Shown here piece by piece: positions 1 through 7,897 of a DNA stretch of 17,203 nucleotides. Numbering within the stretch: position 1 is the first letter of the stretch; each line of letters starts with the position of its first letter. The stretch lies in assembly GCA_017394565.1 (NCBI GenBank), contig JAFPXW010000313.1, positions 1 through 17,203 on the forward strand, given 5' to 3'. This DNA is from Oscillospiraceae bacterium (GTDB lineage Bacteria > Bacillota > Clostridia > Oscillospirales > Ruminococcaceae). A program made the position numbers and the translations under genes. The notes below the pieces were generated by a model. It was given only the letters and a program-made list of their open reading frames with translations, was not told the DNA's origin and ran no database searches.

Positions 1-1136
1 ACGGTAAGACCACTCTGACCGCTGCTATCACCAAGACTCTCGCACTGAAGGGTCAGTCTCAGTATGAGGCTTACGATATGATCGATAAGTCTCCTGAGGA
101 GAGAGAGCGTGGTATCACAATCAATACCGCTCACGTTGAGTACGAGACTGACAAGCGTCACTATGCACACGTTGACTGCCCTGGTCACGCTGACTATGTA
201 AAGAACATGATCACTGGTGCAGCTCAGATGGACGGCGCTATCCTCGTAGTAGCAGCTTCCGACGGCCCGATGGCTCAGACCAAGGAGCACATCCTGCTGG
301 CTCGTCAGGTAGGCGTACCGGCAATCGTTGTTTTCATGAACAAGGCTGACCAGGTTGACGACGAAGAGCTGCTCGAGCTCGTTGAGATGGATATCCGTGA
401 CACTCTGTCCGGTTATGACTTCCCTGGCGATGAGATTCCGATCATCAAGGGTTCTGCACTGAAGGCTCTTGAGGCTCCGGACGATCTGTCTGATCCTGCA
501 TATCAGCCGATCATTGAGCTGATGAATGCAGTTGATGAGTATATCCCGACTCCTGAGCGTGATGATGCTAAGCCGTTCCTGATGCCGATCGAGGACACTA
601 TGACCATTTCTGGTCGTGGTACCGTTGTTACCGGTCGTGTAGAGCGCGGAAAGATCAACGTTGGTGAGGAAGTTGAGATCGTAGGTCTGAAGGATGAGTC
701 CTCCAAGACTGTTGTTACCGGTCTTGAGATGTTCCGTAAGACTCTGGACTTCGCAGAGGCTGGCGATAACGTTGGCGCACTGCTCCGTGGTGTTCAGAGA
801 AAGGACGTTGAGAGAGGTCAGGTTCTTTGCAAGCCCGGCTCCATCAAGCCCCACACCAAGTTCACCGGTCAGGTTTACGTACTGAAGAAGGAAGAGGGCG
901 GTCGTCATACTCCGTTCTTCAACAAGTACAAGCCGCAGTTCTACTTCAGAACTACCGACGTTACTGGTTCCATCACTCTGCCGGACGGCGTTGAGATGTG
1001 CCGCCCTGGCGACAACGTTGAGATGCACGTTGAGCTGATCACTCCGATCGCTATCGAGCAGAACCTCCGCTTCGCTATCCGTGAGGGTGGTCGTACTGTA
1101 GGTTCCGGCGTTGTAATCTCCATCGACGAGGCATAA
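1..1136 (+). CDS. tuf: Elongation factor Tu, 5'-truncated by window edge
   Basis: Translational GTPase that carries aminoacyl-tRNA to the ribosome. The reading frame is open from base 3 and enters inside the P-loop (GKTTLTAA), so only about the first 20 residues are missing; 377 residues remain. Seen in order: switch I (RERGITINTAHVEY), the G3 motif DCPGHADY, the G4 motif NKAD (NKCD is the commoner form), the G5-like GSALKALE, then the two beta-barrel domains with GRGTVVTGRVERG and the C-terminal end GGRTVGSGVVISI. Codon use is strongly biased and differs from the neighbours, as expected for a very highly expressed gene. TAA stop, then a strong terminator at 1157-1191, so it is the last gene of its transcript. 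Identification is secure; tuf paralogues cannot be told apart from here. Confidence 0.98.
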   Translation, partial: GKTTLTAAITKTLALKGQSQYEAYDMIDKSPEERERGITINTAHVEYETDKRHYAHVDCPGHADYVKNMITGAAQMDGAILVVAASDGPMAQTKEHILLARQVGVPAIVVFMNKADQVDDEELLELVEMDIRDTLSGYDFPGDEIPIIKGSALKALEAPDDLSDPAYQPIIELMNAVDEYIPTPERDDAKPFLMPIEDTMTISGRGTVVTGRVERGKINVGEEVEIVGLKDESSKTVVTGLEMFRKTLDFAEAGDNVGALLRGVQRKDVERGQVLCKPGSIKPHTKFTGQVYVLKKEEGGRHTPFFNKYKPQFYFRTTDVTGSITLPDGVEMCRPGDNVEMHVELITPIAIEQNLRFAIREGGRTVGSGVVISIDEA

Positions 1137-1156
1137 TCGTCTGACTGAGATGTTTC

Positions 1157-1191
1157 AAAGAGTACAGGCTTCGAGTCTGTACTCTTTTTTT
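1157..1191 (+). terminator. Rho-independent terminator of tuf
   Basis: The arms 1157-1170 and 1174-1187 pair over 14 positions with one G-T wobble around a 3-nt TCG loop, and the T run covers 1185-1191. It begins 20 bases after the tuf stop codon. Confidence 0.93.
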
Positions 1192-1248
1192 ATTTCTGTG
1201 AATTCGACGAAAAAAACTGTGATTTTGCATAAAGTGACTTTCCACCAC

Positions 1249-1277
1249 TTGCACAGAGCCCTGAGCTATGGTATAAT
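1249..1277 (+). promoter_or_regulatory. Sigma-A promoter for the 407-aa orphan gene
   Basis: TTGCAC at 1249-1254 and a perfect TATAAT at 1272-1277 are separated by 17 bases. It lies between the tuf terminator and the gene starting at 1321, leaving an untranslated leader of about 37 bases. Confidence 0.82.
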
Positions 1278-1320
1278 GATTAATGCACGCATTGAGAATT
1301 TCAGGGAAAGGAGGGGTTCT

Positions 1321-2544
1321 ATGACGAAGGAACAGGAATTGATCGCGCGATTACCGGAAGTCAAGGGCGAGGCCAAACGCGAATTGCTGCTGAAACTCTG
1401 CGACTATCGGAGTCCAGATGCAGATGGTTTCTGGGCACGACGTTTCAAGCGGCCGGCGACGGGATACCTTCCGTATCTCTGCTACAGCCGGAGCGATGCG
1501 GCTTCTGATTACGCTGCCGAACAGCTGGAACACATCCTGAACCAGATGGTCATCGTCCGGAATCAGTGTTCTGCGGATATGACTGAAAATGCATGGTATG
1601 CCCTGAATTTCTCCGTTTTTAAGGAATCACCCGAAATGCTTCGCGTCCTTCGCAAAATCGGAACCTATGCGCACGAGATCGAGAACATGACACTTGATAT
1701 GCGATCCCTGCTGTACAGCGAGACACTCCCGCCGTTCCTGCGCAGGCAAGCCAACCTGGCGTTTGCCCATCGGTGCGAGACGAATTTTCTGCGTTTGCTG
1801 AATGACCTGCTGATCTGCACGTATGTCCGCTCTGAACGGGAATTTCATGAGGCACTGGTCGGACTGGCTGCGGATTATCCGGATGCGTTTGGGTATGTTG
1901 GTTTTTTCGCGGAGTTTGTGACAGATCAGAAGCTTGCTTTTGCGCATTACGCGATTCCGACGAAGCTTCCCTTTATCCTCGGCACATTTTCTGGTCTGGA
2001 ATACAATGAAGCCAGCGGAAATTGTTCGCAATACAGCCCTTTGTGGTTCTATGGCGTGAAGAATCACATTTGGCACAAGAAATATGAACTTCCGATGCTC
2101 GATGACTGTTGGATCATCTGGCTTTGCAAGGCCTACTGCTTTGCGGATGTGTCGCAGCGGGAAAAACTCTCGGTGCTGCTGTTTCAGTTCACCTGGATGG
2201 AGGAGCATCACGATCAATTACGGGAATATTTCTTCCATGCCGCGCTGGAGGATACCTCTGAGTGCAATCTGATCGGATTGATGCGGTGCGGTGGTTATTC
2301 CATGACGGAAGCGCTGATCCGCGGCATTTGCGAAAAGATCTGTCAAGGCCGGAATCACTATCATGCACTGTTCGCCTTTTTTGATTTGCTCGACTTGAAA
2401 AAAGCAGAAAAGCTCCGCTTTCTCAGCGAAGCCCGTCAATTGATCGAATCCTCCGATCACAGAGAAAGCTGGTATGCACAGCGGAATCATTTCCTTCATG
2501 CAGTAAAGCTCTATGAGAACGGAAAAAAATCCGAATTTGATTAA
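1321..2544 (+). CDS. Unrecognised 407-aa cytoplasmic protein, probably all-helical
   Basis: I do not recognise a family. The start at 1321 is chosen because GGAAAGGAGGGG lies just upstream and follows the promoter at 1249-1277; an in-frame ATG at 1150 lies before the tuf terminator and is not credible. The protein (MTKEQELIARLPEV...) has no signal peptide or membrane segment. It is rich in leucine, aromatic residues, histidine and scattered cysteines, and the pattern suggests many amphipathic helices, as in helical-repeat scaffolds; that is inference. An aromatic-rich stretch near residues 240-275 (PLWFYGVKNHIWHKKYEL) is the most distinctive part, and a CxxH-like zinc site is not evident. The gene is monocistronic and ends in a terminator shared with the convergent rpoD. 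Its intact 1.2-kb frame, good RBS and strong promoter indicate a real, expressed gene. Confidence 0.85.
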   Translation: MTKEQELIARLPEVKGEAKRELLLKLCDYRSPDADGFWARRFKRPATGYLPYLCYSRSDAASDYAAEQLEHILNQMVIVRNQCSADMTENAWYALNFSVFKESPEMLRVLRKIGTYAHEIENMTLDMRSLLYSETLPPFLRRQANLAFAHRCETNFLRLLNDLLICTYVRSEREFHEALVGLAADYPDAFGYVGFFAEFVTDQKLAFAHYAIPTKLPFILGTFSGLEYNEASGNCSQYSPLWFYGVKNHIWHKKYELPMLDDCWIIWLCKAYCFADVSQREKLSVLLFQFTWMEEHHDQLREYFFHAALEDTSECNLIGLMRCGGYSMTEALIRGICEKICQGRNHYHALFAFFDLLDLKKAEKLRFLSEARQLIESSDHRESWYAQRNHFLHAVKLYENGKKSEFD

Positions 2545-2576
2545 ACTCCCGAAACCACGCGGCTTCGGGAGTTTTT
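2543..2576. terminator. Shared bidirectional terminator between convergent genes
   Basis: The arms 2543-2553 and 2564-2574 pair over 11 bases around a 10-nt loop. The T run on the plus strand (2572-2576) serves the orphan gene. Read on the minus strand the same stem follows rpoD, with a poorer T tract. It overlaps the stop codon of the orphan gene and lies 8 bases from the rpoD stop. Confidence 0.85.
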
Positions 2577-2584
2577 GCATTTTA

Positions 2585-3685
2585 TCAATCCAGGAAATCC
2601 TTGACCTTCTTGGAACGGGACGGATGGCGGAGTTTTCTGAGCGCCTTCGCCTCGATCTGGCGGATACGCTCACGAGTGACATTGAACTGCGCACCAACTT
2701 CCTCCAGCGTGCGGGATCGGCCGTCAACCAGACCAAACCGCAGACGCAGGACATTGGCCTCGCGGTCGGTCAGCGTAGAAAGTACTTCCTCCAACTGCTC
2801 CTTCAGCAGCGTGTGGGAAGCCGCATCTGCCGGTGCCGGTGCATCGTCGTCCGGAATGAAGTCGCCGAGGTGAGAATCCTCCTCTTCACCGATCGGCGTT
2901 TCGAGAGAAACCGGATCCTGCGCGATCCGCATGATCTCGCGCACGCGCTCCACCGGCAGCTCCAGGCGTTCTGCGATCTCCTCCGGCGTCGGATCATGGC
3001 CGTTTTCGTGCAGAAGCTGGCTGGAAACCTTCTTCACCTTGGTGATGGTCTCCACCATATGTACCGGAATTCGGATGGTTCTTGCCTGATCGGCGATGGC
3101 ACGGGTGATTGCCTGACGGATCCACCATGTCGCGTAGGTGGAGAACTTGAAGCCCTTGTTGTAGTCGAATTTCTCGACCGCCTTGATCAGTCCGAGGTTG
3201 CCCTCCTGGATCAGGTCGAGGAACTGCATCCCACGTCCAACATACTTCTTCGCGATGGAAACGACCAGACGGAGGTTGGCTTCGGAAAGGCGCTGTTTTG
3301 CGCGTTTTGCCTGAAGCGGCGTGCCCTCTGCCATCAGGCGGGCGAGCTCGATCTCCTCATTGCCGGACAGCAGCGGCACGCGGCCGATCTCCTTGAGGTA
3401 GATCTTGACCGGATCGTCTACGGCCAGACCTTCGGTGGAAAGTGCGGAGTCGAGGTCGTCGTCGGGGTTCTCGTTGATCTCGAAATGTGTGAGGTCGATG
3501 TTGTCATCGATGGTGTTGTTGTCGATGATCTCGATGCCCTGCTGTTCGCAGCTGTCGTAGAAGCTATTGATCTGGTCGGCATCGAAGTCCATTTCTTCGA
3601 GGGCGACGGAAATCTGCTGTGTTGTGAGCTTTCCGGCAGCCTTGCCGCGTTCGAGTAATGCTTCAATCGTAGACTTCTTGTCCAT
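2585..3685 (-). CDS. rpoD: Primary RNA polymerase sigma factor (sigma-70/sigma-A)
   Basis: Housekeeping sigma factor that directs RNA polymerase to -10/-35 promoters. 366 aa from the ATG at 3685, chosen for AAGGAGG at 3693-3699; an upstream in-frame extension lacks an RBS. Seen: a short acidic N-terminal part (about 1-87, including IDNNTIDDNIDLTHFEINE) in place of a long region 1.1; region 1.2 (DDPVKIYLKEIGRVPLLSG, about 90-108); region 2 with SEANLRLVVSIAKKYVGRG and the promoter-reading helix YATWWIRQAITRAIADQ (184-200); region 3 (about 210-260); an acidic linker (GEEEDSHLGDFIPDDD); and region 4 with the helix-turn-helix TLEEVGAQFNVTRERIRQIE (326-345). Its ATG lies 22 bases after the dnaG stop, so it is probably cotranscribed with dnaG and dgt. 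The strong promoters in this window fit its expected specificity. Confidence 0.97.
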   Translation of the reverse strand: MDKKSTIEALLERGKAAGKLTTQQISVALEEMDFDADQINSFYDSCEQQGIEIIDNNTIDDNIDLTHFEINENPDDDLDSALSTEGLAVDDPVKIYLKEIGRVPLLSGNEEIELARLMAEGTPLQAKRAKQRLSEANLRLVVSIAKKYVGRGMQFLDLIQEGNLGLIKAVEKFDYNKGFKFSTYATWWIRQAITRAIADQARTIRIPVHMVETITKVKKVSSQLLHENGHDPTPEEIAERLELPVERVREIMRIAQDPVSLETPIGEEEDSHLGDFIPDDDAPAPADAASHTLLKEQLEEVLSTLTDREANVLRLRFGLVDGRSRTLEEVGAQFNVTRERIRQIEAKALRKLRHPSRSKKVKDFLD

Positions 3686-3707
3686 TTTGATTCCTCCTTG
3701 TGGGGTT

Positions 3708-5459
3708 TCACTTCTTCTGTTTCTTGTCATTCAAAAGCCTGCGCAGGTCGTCGTCCGACATCTCTGCACTCGGAATGATGCGGTTTTGCGCGTCTTGCAG
3801 GAGCTTGGCACAATCCTGCAGGGTATCGCGGTTGATATCGCTGTCATGGAATTTCGCGGTGATGCCGATGATGCGGCTGATTTCGTCCGGTGTGAACTCC
3901 TCACCAAGCAACGAAATTGAAAAATTTCCCATATCATGGCATTTCTGGCAAATGGTCATATAGACGCGCCGATGAAATTCCGTTTTAAAATGCTCCGGTG
4001 GGATCAGCTCCCAGATCATTTCATAGTCCTCCGGATGCTGGATCAGATAAGCCAGGATCTCCAGTTCCGCCTTGCTTTCCTTTGGATATTTCTGCGCCTC
4101 GGGGTTGATCTCGTCGCGCTGGAGCGACTGCGCCTCGATCGCGCGGAATTGCATACGTTCTGCGCTGCGTTTTTTGGAACGGACAGCGCCGTCCACCTGT
4201 AGCTGGAGCGTTTCCGCACGAACGCCCGTATCATGGGAAATCTTCGAGATATAGACCTCGCGCTGCAGGGGATTGGAGATCTCCGCAAGCACCTTGACGG
4301 CACGCCGGAGATATTCGGTCTTACCGATCTCCGTGTCCACGTCGAGCCCGTTCTTGCATTTGGTCAGCTGAAACAGCGTGGCATCGTCGGCGTGTTCGAT
4401 GAGCATCCGGAAGCGTTCCGGCCCGAATTTCTTGATAAATTCGTCCGGATCCTTGGCGCCCTCCATCTTGAGGATGCGCGTCGGAAGCCCGACATCCGCA
4501 AAATGCCCCAGCGCACGTTGGGTAGCAGCCTGCCCGGCGCCGTCGCTGTCGTAGGAAATGACGACTTCCTTCGCGTACTGCGCGATCAGTCGTGCCTGTT
4601 CCGGCGTGATGGCAGTACCGAGCGTTGCGACGACGTTCTCGAAGCCTGCCTGATTGATGGAAATGACATCCATGTATCCTTCCGCGAGCAGAAATGTCGT
4701 CGATGCGGCATTTTTGGCGAAATTCAGAGAAAACAGATTCCGCCCCTTATTAAAAACAGGCGTATCGTTGGTGTTGAGGTATTTGGGCTTGCTGTCGTCC
4801 AGGACTCTGCCGCCGAACGCGATCACAGAGCCTCTGAGATCGACGATGGGAAACATCACGCGGTTCCGGAAATAGTCGTAAACTGCGCCTTTTTCAGAGC
4901 GCCGGCAAAGACCAGCCGTGACCATTTCATCTTCGTAGTAACCTTTGGATCTTAGGTGATCCCGCAGCAGATGCCATTCATCCGGCGCAAATCCAAGCCC
5001 GTACTTTCTGATGGTCGCAGGGGAGAGCTTGCGCTGCGAAAAGTACGCAAGTCCGCGCTTATCACGACCTTTGACAAGCTGCAAATAATAGAAATTCGCA
5101 GCTTCCCGATTCATTTCCAGACATCGCCGCCGCAAGTCCGAGGTGCGCTGTTCTTCGGGCGAACGTGCCGGCATCTGCAATCCCACACGCTGCGCCAGGA
5201 TCTGCACGGCGTCAATGTAGCCGACATTGTCCATTTTCCGGACAAAATTGATGGCGTCTCCGCCAACACCGCAGCCGAAACAATAAAACGACTGACTTTC
5301 CGGATAGATCGTGCAGGAGGGCGTTTTCTCCGAATGGAACGGGCAGCAGCAGACATAGGTTCGCCCGCGCTTCTTCACATCGGCATACGAGCGAAAAAGC
5401 TCCACAATATCATTCGCATCACGAAGCTGCTGGATAAATTCCTCCGGCAGTTTAGCCAT
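3708..5459 (-). CDS. dnaG: DNA primase
   Basis: Synthesises RNA primers for lagging-strand replication and binds the replicative helicase. 583 aa from the ATG at 5459, preceded by GGAGGTGAG at 5463-5471; a longer in-frame start lacks support. Seen: the N-terminal CHC2 zinc-binding domain with ligands C39, H42, C60 and C63 (CPFHSEKTPSC ... FYCFGCGVGGDA); the RNA-polymerase core with RNRVMFPIVDLRGSVIAFGG (198-217); the Toprim fold with E260 (LLAEGYMD) and the DxD pair D304/D306 (SYDSDGAG); and a divergent C-terminal helicase-interaction domain, roughly 440-583. All catalytic motifs are present. The start codon is 4 bases after the dgt stop and its RBS lies inside the dgt end, so translation of the two is probably coupled. 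rpoD follows 22 bases later, the Firmicute form of the macromolecular synthesis operon. Confidence 0.97.
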   Translation of the reverse strand: MAKLPEEFIQQLRDANDIVELFRSYADVKKRGRTYVCCCPFHSEKTPSCTIYPESQSFYCFGCGVGGDAINFVRKMDNVGYIDAVQILAQRVGLQMPARSPEEQRTSDLRRRCLEMNREAANFYYLQLVKGRDKRGLAYFSQRKLSPATIRKYGLGFAPDEWHLLRDHLRSKGYYEDEMVTAGLCRRSEKGAVYDYFRNRVMFPIVDLRGSVIAFGGRVLDDSKPKYLNTNDTPVFNKGRNLFSLNFAKNAASTTFLLAEGYMDVISINQAGFENVVATLGTAITPEQARLIAQYAKEVVISYDSDGAGQAATQRALGHFADVGLPTRILKMEGAKDPDEFIKKFGPERFRMLIEHADDATLFQLTKCKNGLDVDTEIGKTEYLRRAVKVLAEISNPLQREVYISKISHDTGVRAETLQLQVDGAVRSKKRSAERMQFRAIEAQSLQRDEINPEAQKYPKESKAELEILAYLIQHPEDYEMIWELIPPEHFKTEFHRRVYMTICQKCHDMGNFSISLLGEEFTPDEISRIIGITAKFHDSDINRDTLQDCAKLLQDAQNRIIPSAEMSDDDLRRLLNDKKQKK

Positions 5460-5463
5460 CCTC

Positions 5464-6459
5464 TCACCTCCACGATTTCGGGATAAACAGTTCTGAATAC
5501 AGATCCACCGCATAGCCGTCGCTCATACCGGAAATATAATCGCAGACAGCGCGGTCAGTGTCAAATTTTCGCGCGATCTCCTGATAAAGCGTCGGCATCT
5601 GGCGCGGATCGCTCCGGAAATACCGATATAGCTCCTCGATCAGGATCTTCGCCTTGGCTTCCTCATGCTTGGCAAGTGGATTGTGGTACACATTCACGAA
5701 CATGAAATGCCGCAGTTTGTCCTGCGCCGCCTGAATGTCATCCGCCATCCCGATGGAATCCGTTCCGTGTTCCACAACGGCTGAAACCAGCGTCGTGATG
5801 CGCTCCGTGTGCGTCCTGCCAAGCACGCGGACAGCTTCCTCCGGCAGGTCGCCGGTGTGCAGGATCCCGGCACGCATCGCATCCTCGATGTCATGGTTGA
5901 TGTAGGCGATGCGGTCGGCGACACGCACGATATTGCCTTCGAGGGTATCGGAAATTTTATTGGTATGGCAAAGGATCCCGTTCCGGACGGCTTGTGTCAG
6001 GTTGAGTCCTTTGCCGTTTTTTTCGATGTAATCGACCACGCGCACGCTTTGCTCATAGTGCTTGTAGCCGTGGGGGCAGATCTCGTTAAGGATGGCTTCG
6101 CCGGCGTGTCCGAACGGCGAATGTCCCAGATCATGCCCGAGTGCAATGGCTTCCGTCAGATCCTCATTCAAAAAAAGCGCCCGTGCGATCGTCCGTGCGA
6201 CCTGCGACACCTCCAGCGTGTGGGTGAGCCGCGTGCGGTAATGGTCGCCGACAGGGGAGAGAAAGACCTGCGTCTTTCGCTTGAGCCGCCGGAAGGAATT
6301 GCAGTGCAGGATCCGGTCGCGGTCACGCTGAAATGCCGTCCGGTACGGGCAGGGTTCTTCGCGTTTGAGCCGGATCGTTGCGCCGGTATCCGTGCTGCGG
6401 CAGGCACGCGGACAGAGAATCAGCGCTTCGTTCGCCTCAATTTGCTCACGGATCGACAT
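5464..6459 (-). CDS. dgt: dGTP triphosphohydrolase-like HD protein
   Basis: HD-superfamily hydrolase of the deoxyguanosinetriphosphate triphosphohydrolase-like family; family members cleave dNTPs to nucleoside and triphosphate and so shape dNTP pools. 331 aa from the ATG at 6459, with GGGAGG 8 bases upstream; the GTG at 6468 falls inside that RBS and is rejected. Seen: the family entry block RTAFQRDRDRILHCNSFRR (40-58), KTQVF (62-66), and metal ligands H80 (RLTH), H109-D110 (GHDLGHSPFGHAGE) and D182 (RVADRIAYINHDIEDA). The active site is complete. The substrate range is not predictable; many Gram-positive homologues act on several dNTPs. First gene of the dgt-dnaG-rpoD cluster. The 120-base upstream gap is AT-rich with a TATATT-like -10 at 6489-6494 but no convincing -35. 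Confidence 0.93.
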   Translation of the reverse strand: MSIREQIEANEALILCPRACRSTDTGATIRLKREEPCPYRTAFQRDRDRILHCNSFRRLKRKTQVFLSPVGDHYRTRLTHTLEVSQVARTIARALFLNEDLTEAIALGHDLGHSPFGHAGEAILNEICPHGYKHYEQSVRVVDYIEKNGKGLNLTQAVRNGILCHTNKISDTLEGNIVRVADRIAYINHDIEDAMRAGILHTGDLPEEAVRVLGRTHTERITTLVSAVVEHGTDSIGMADDIQAAQDKLRHFMFVNVYHNPLAKHEEAKAKILIEELYRYFRSDPRQMPTLYQEIARKFDTDRAVCDYISGMSDGYAVDLYSELFIPKSWR

Positions 6460-6579
6460 GACCGGCACCTCCCAAAATGCTTTCTACTAATATATACGCA
6501 TTCGGGGAGCAAAAACCCTCTTGATTTTTCAAAAAAATAGAAGTTTTTTTCAAATGCACCGGAACTTACAGTTTGCGCA

Positions 6580-7209
6580 TCACAGAACTGACGCAAAATC
6601 GGCAAATCCAGCTGCGCCTTCCTCCATCACGATGCGTCCGGCAGAAAGCTCGGTCAATTCCGCCTTCAGGTCGCTGATGACTTCCTCGCGGACTTGGAGT
6701 TCGAGCATCACATCCGTCCCGAAATCGCTCGAAAGCTCCAGAACACCGTACTTCGGGAGCACATTCGTGACCTTGCCATAGAGGGTGTAATCCATCTGCA
6801 AGGTCAGTGGGATACTGCCGCACATATGCTGGATCTGCGCCGCATCGCAGGTGAGGGATGCCGAGTGCGAATACGCACGCACGAGTCCGCCGCCGCCGAG
6901 GAGGATCCCGCCGAAATACCGCACGACCACACAGCAAAGGTCGGTAAGCCCTCGCTTTTGCAGGACTTCGAGGACAGGGACACCAGCCGTTCCCTGCGGT
7001 TCGCCGTCGTCGGAGTAGCGCGTGATGTTGGAATCTCGCAGGATATAGGCATAAACATGGTGCTTTGCCTTGCGGTGATCTGCCTTGACCGACTGGATGA
7101 AATCGACAGCTTCGTCATTTGTGGTCACAGGGCAGAGGTAGCCGATGAACTCCGAACGCTTTTCGGTGAACGAGGTCTGCGCCGGTGCGCCGATCGTGAA
7201 GTATTCCAT
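6580..7209 (-). CDS. yigZ: YigZ/IMPACT family protein
   Basis: Member of the UPF0029/IMPACT family (N-terminal IMPACT domain, C-terminal DUF1949-type domain). Bacterial members have unclear roles; the eukaryotic relative modulates GCN2 signalling. 209 aa from the ATG at 7209, with GGAGG 5 bases upstream; two earlier in-frame starts lack an RBS. Seen: KRSEF (17-21), KAKHHVYA (47-54), SDDGEPQGTAG (66-76) and RYFGGILLGGGGLVRAY (97-113), which together define the family. The C-terminal half (about 135-209) is a less conserved ferredoxin-like region. It follows rpmE by 56 bases, with an intervening hairpin at 7231-7257, so it may depend on read-through from the rpmE promoter. Confidence 0.95.
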   Translation of the reverse strand: MEYFTIGAPAQTSFTEKRSEFIGYLCPVTTNDEAVDFIQSVKADHRKAKHHVYAYILRDSNITRYSDDGEPQGTAGVPVLEVLQKRGLTDLCCVVVRYFGGILLGGGGLVRAYSHSASLTCDAAQIQHMCGSIPLTLQMDYTLYGKVTNVLPKYGVLELSSDFGTDVMLELQVREEVISDLKAELTELSAGRIVMEEGAAGFADFASVL

Positions 7210-7230
7210 GAAAACCTCCATGTAAACGAT

Positions 7231-7257
7231 GAAAAGCGGACGAAAAACGTCCGCTTT
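7231..7257 (-). terminator. Hairpin terminator after rpmE
   Basis: The arms 7233-7242 and 7248-7257 pair over 10 bases around a 5-nt loop. Read on the minus strand the stem is followed by only a short T run, so termination may be partial and let some transcription into yigZ. Confidence 0.6.
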
Positions 7258-7265
7258 GCTTTGCA

Positions 7266-7469
7266 TTACTTATCCAGATTGAAACGCTTCTTGAATCTGT
7301 CAACACGTCCGCCGGTATCAACAAGCTTCTGCTTACCAGTGTAGAACGGATGGCACTTGGAGCAAATTTCCACCTTGATGTCCTGCTTGGTAGACTGTGT
7401 CTCGATCACGTTGCCGCAGTGGCAGGTGATAGTGGTCTTGTACAGTACGGGATGGATGTCCTTTTTCAC
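7266..7469 (-). CDS. rpmE: 50S ribosomal protein L31 (zinc-binding form)
   Basis: Protein of the large ribosomal subunit that bridges toward the 30S head. 67 aa, the normal length, starting with GTG at 7469; GAGGTGA lies 6 bases upstream. The sequence opens MKKDIHPVLYKTTITCHCGN and carries four cysteines at 16, 18, 36 and 39 (CHC ... CSKC), the zinc-binding C+ type; the zinc-independent paralogue used in zinc shortage lacks these. The C-terminal TGKQKLVDTGGRVDRFKKRF is typical. It has its own perfect-consensus promoter and a long leader, so it is probably strongly expressed and may be autoregulated. Confidence 0.97.
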   Translation of the reverse strand: MKKDIHPVLYKTTITCHCGNVIETQSTKQDIKVEICSKCHPFYTGKQKLVDTGGRVDRFKKRFNLDK

Positions 7470-7610
7470 GGTGATTCACCTCATTTTCTGTAATATTCTC
7501 TGCTCGCAGACATTTTTCGGGCGATATTTCCGGAGAAATCCGCCATAGCAGTCTACGTCAGGCTGTTTACAGTAGCCCATCAGTTCTCTTAGACAGTAGT
7601 ACCATATAAC
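7470..7610 (-). promoter_or_regulatory. Structured 5' leader of rpmE, candidate L31 autoregulatory element
   Basis: The promoter at 7617-7645 predicts an untranslated leader of about 140 nt. Four inverted repeats are visible in it: 7561-7577 (outer GGCT/AGCC, or inner CTGT/ACAG); 7520-7544 (10 bp with one bulge and a TCCG-type loop); 7499-7510 (TCTGC/GCAGA); and 7470-7480 (GGTG-AAT-CACC), which contains the ribosome binding site and ends right before the GTG start. Leaders that bind their own ribosomal protein are known ahead of rpmE in Firmicutes; that this is one of them is inference from position and structure. Confidence 0.5.
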
Positions 7611-7616
7611 TTTTAT

Positions 7617-7645
7617 ATTATAGCACAGAAGGAACGGCTTGTCAA
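7617..7645 (-). promoter_or_regulatory. Perfect-consensus sigma-A promoter for rpmE
   Basis: On the minus strand TTGACA (7645-7640) and TATAAT (7622-7617) are separated by exactly 17 bases. Both hexamers match the sigma-A consensus at every position. Transcription should start near 7610. Confidence 0.93.
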
Positions 7646-7788
7646 GTCCCTTTGACAAGAAAGTTTGTTTTGTGGAAAAAGCTACCTGCCCAATCGAAGT
7701 TCTGCTGTTCTTCGGGGATCGGAATTTGCCGGATTTGGCAGAAATTGAGAACTTTCGCGGCGGATCTTCAAAATCCGTACCGAAGTCT

Positions 7789-7817
7789 TGACAACGGGCG
7801 TTGTTTATGGTAAAATT
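7789..7817 (+). promoter_or_regulatory. Sigma-A promoter for the wall-protein pair
   Basis: TTGACA at 7789-7794 and TAAAAT at 7812-7817 are separated by 17 bases. The leader of about 75 bases contains a small hairpin (7836-7840 with 7850-7854). In the stretch between this promoter and the divergent rpmE promoter (7646-7788) I see only weak inverted repeats. Confidence 0.85.
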
Positions 7818-7897
7818 AACAATGGACTAAAGTCGGCTGACATCTTGCCAGCCCAAAAGATACATTTTATAGAGAAGATTATCGGAGGTGTGTTGGT

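Noticed and set aside
1150..1320. Upstream in-frame start for the orphan gene
   Set aside because: It would begin before the tuf terminator and upstream of the promoter at 1249-1277; the ATG at 1321 has the RBS.
2513..3658. 381-codon open frame on the plus strand opposite rpoD
   Set aside because: Lies antisense to a clear sigma factor, overlaps the bidirectional terminator and the end of the orphan gene, and lacks an RBS.
6486..6520. AT-rich -10-like TATATT upstream of dgt
   Set aside because: No -35 hexamer lies at a usable distance, so a promoter cannot be supported from sequence alone.
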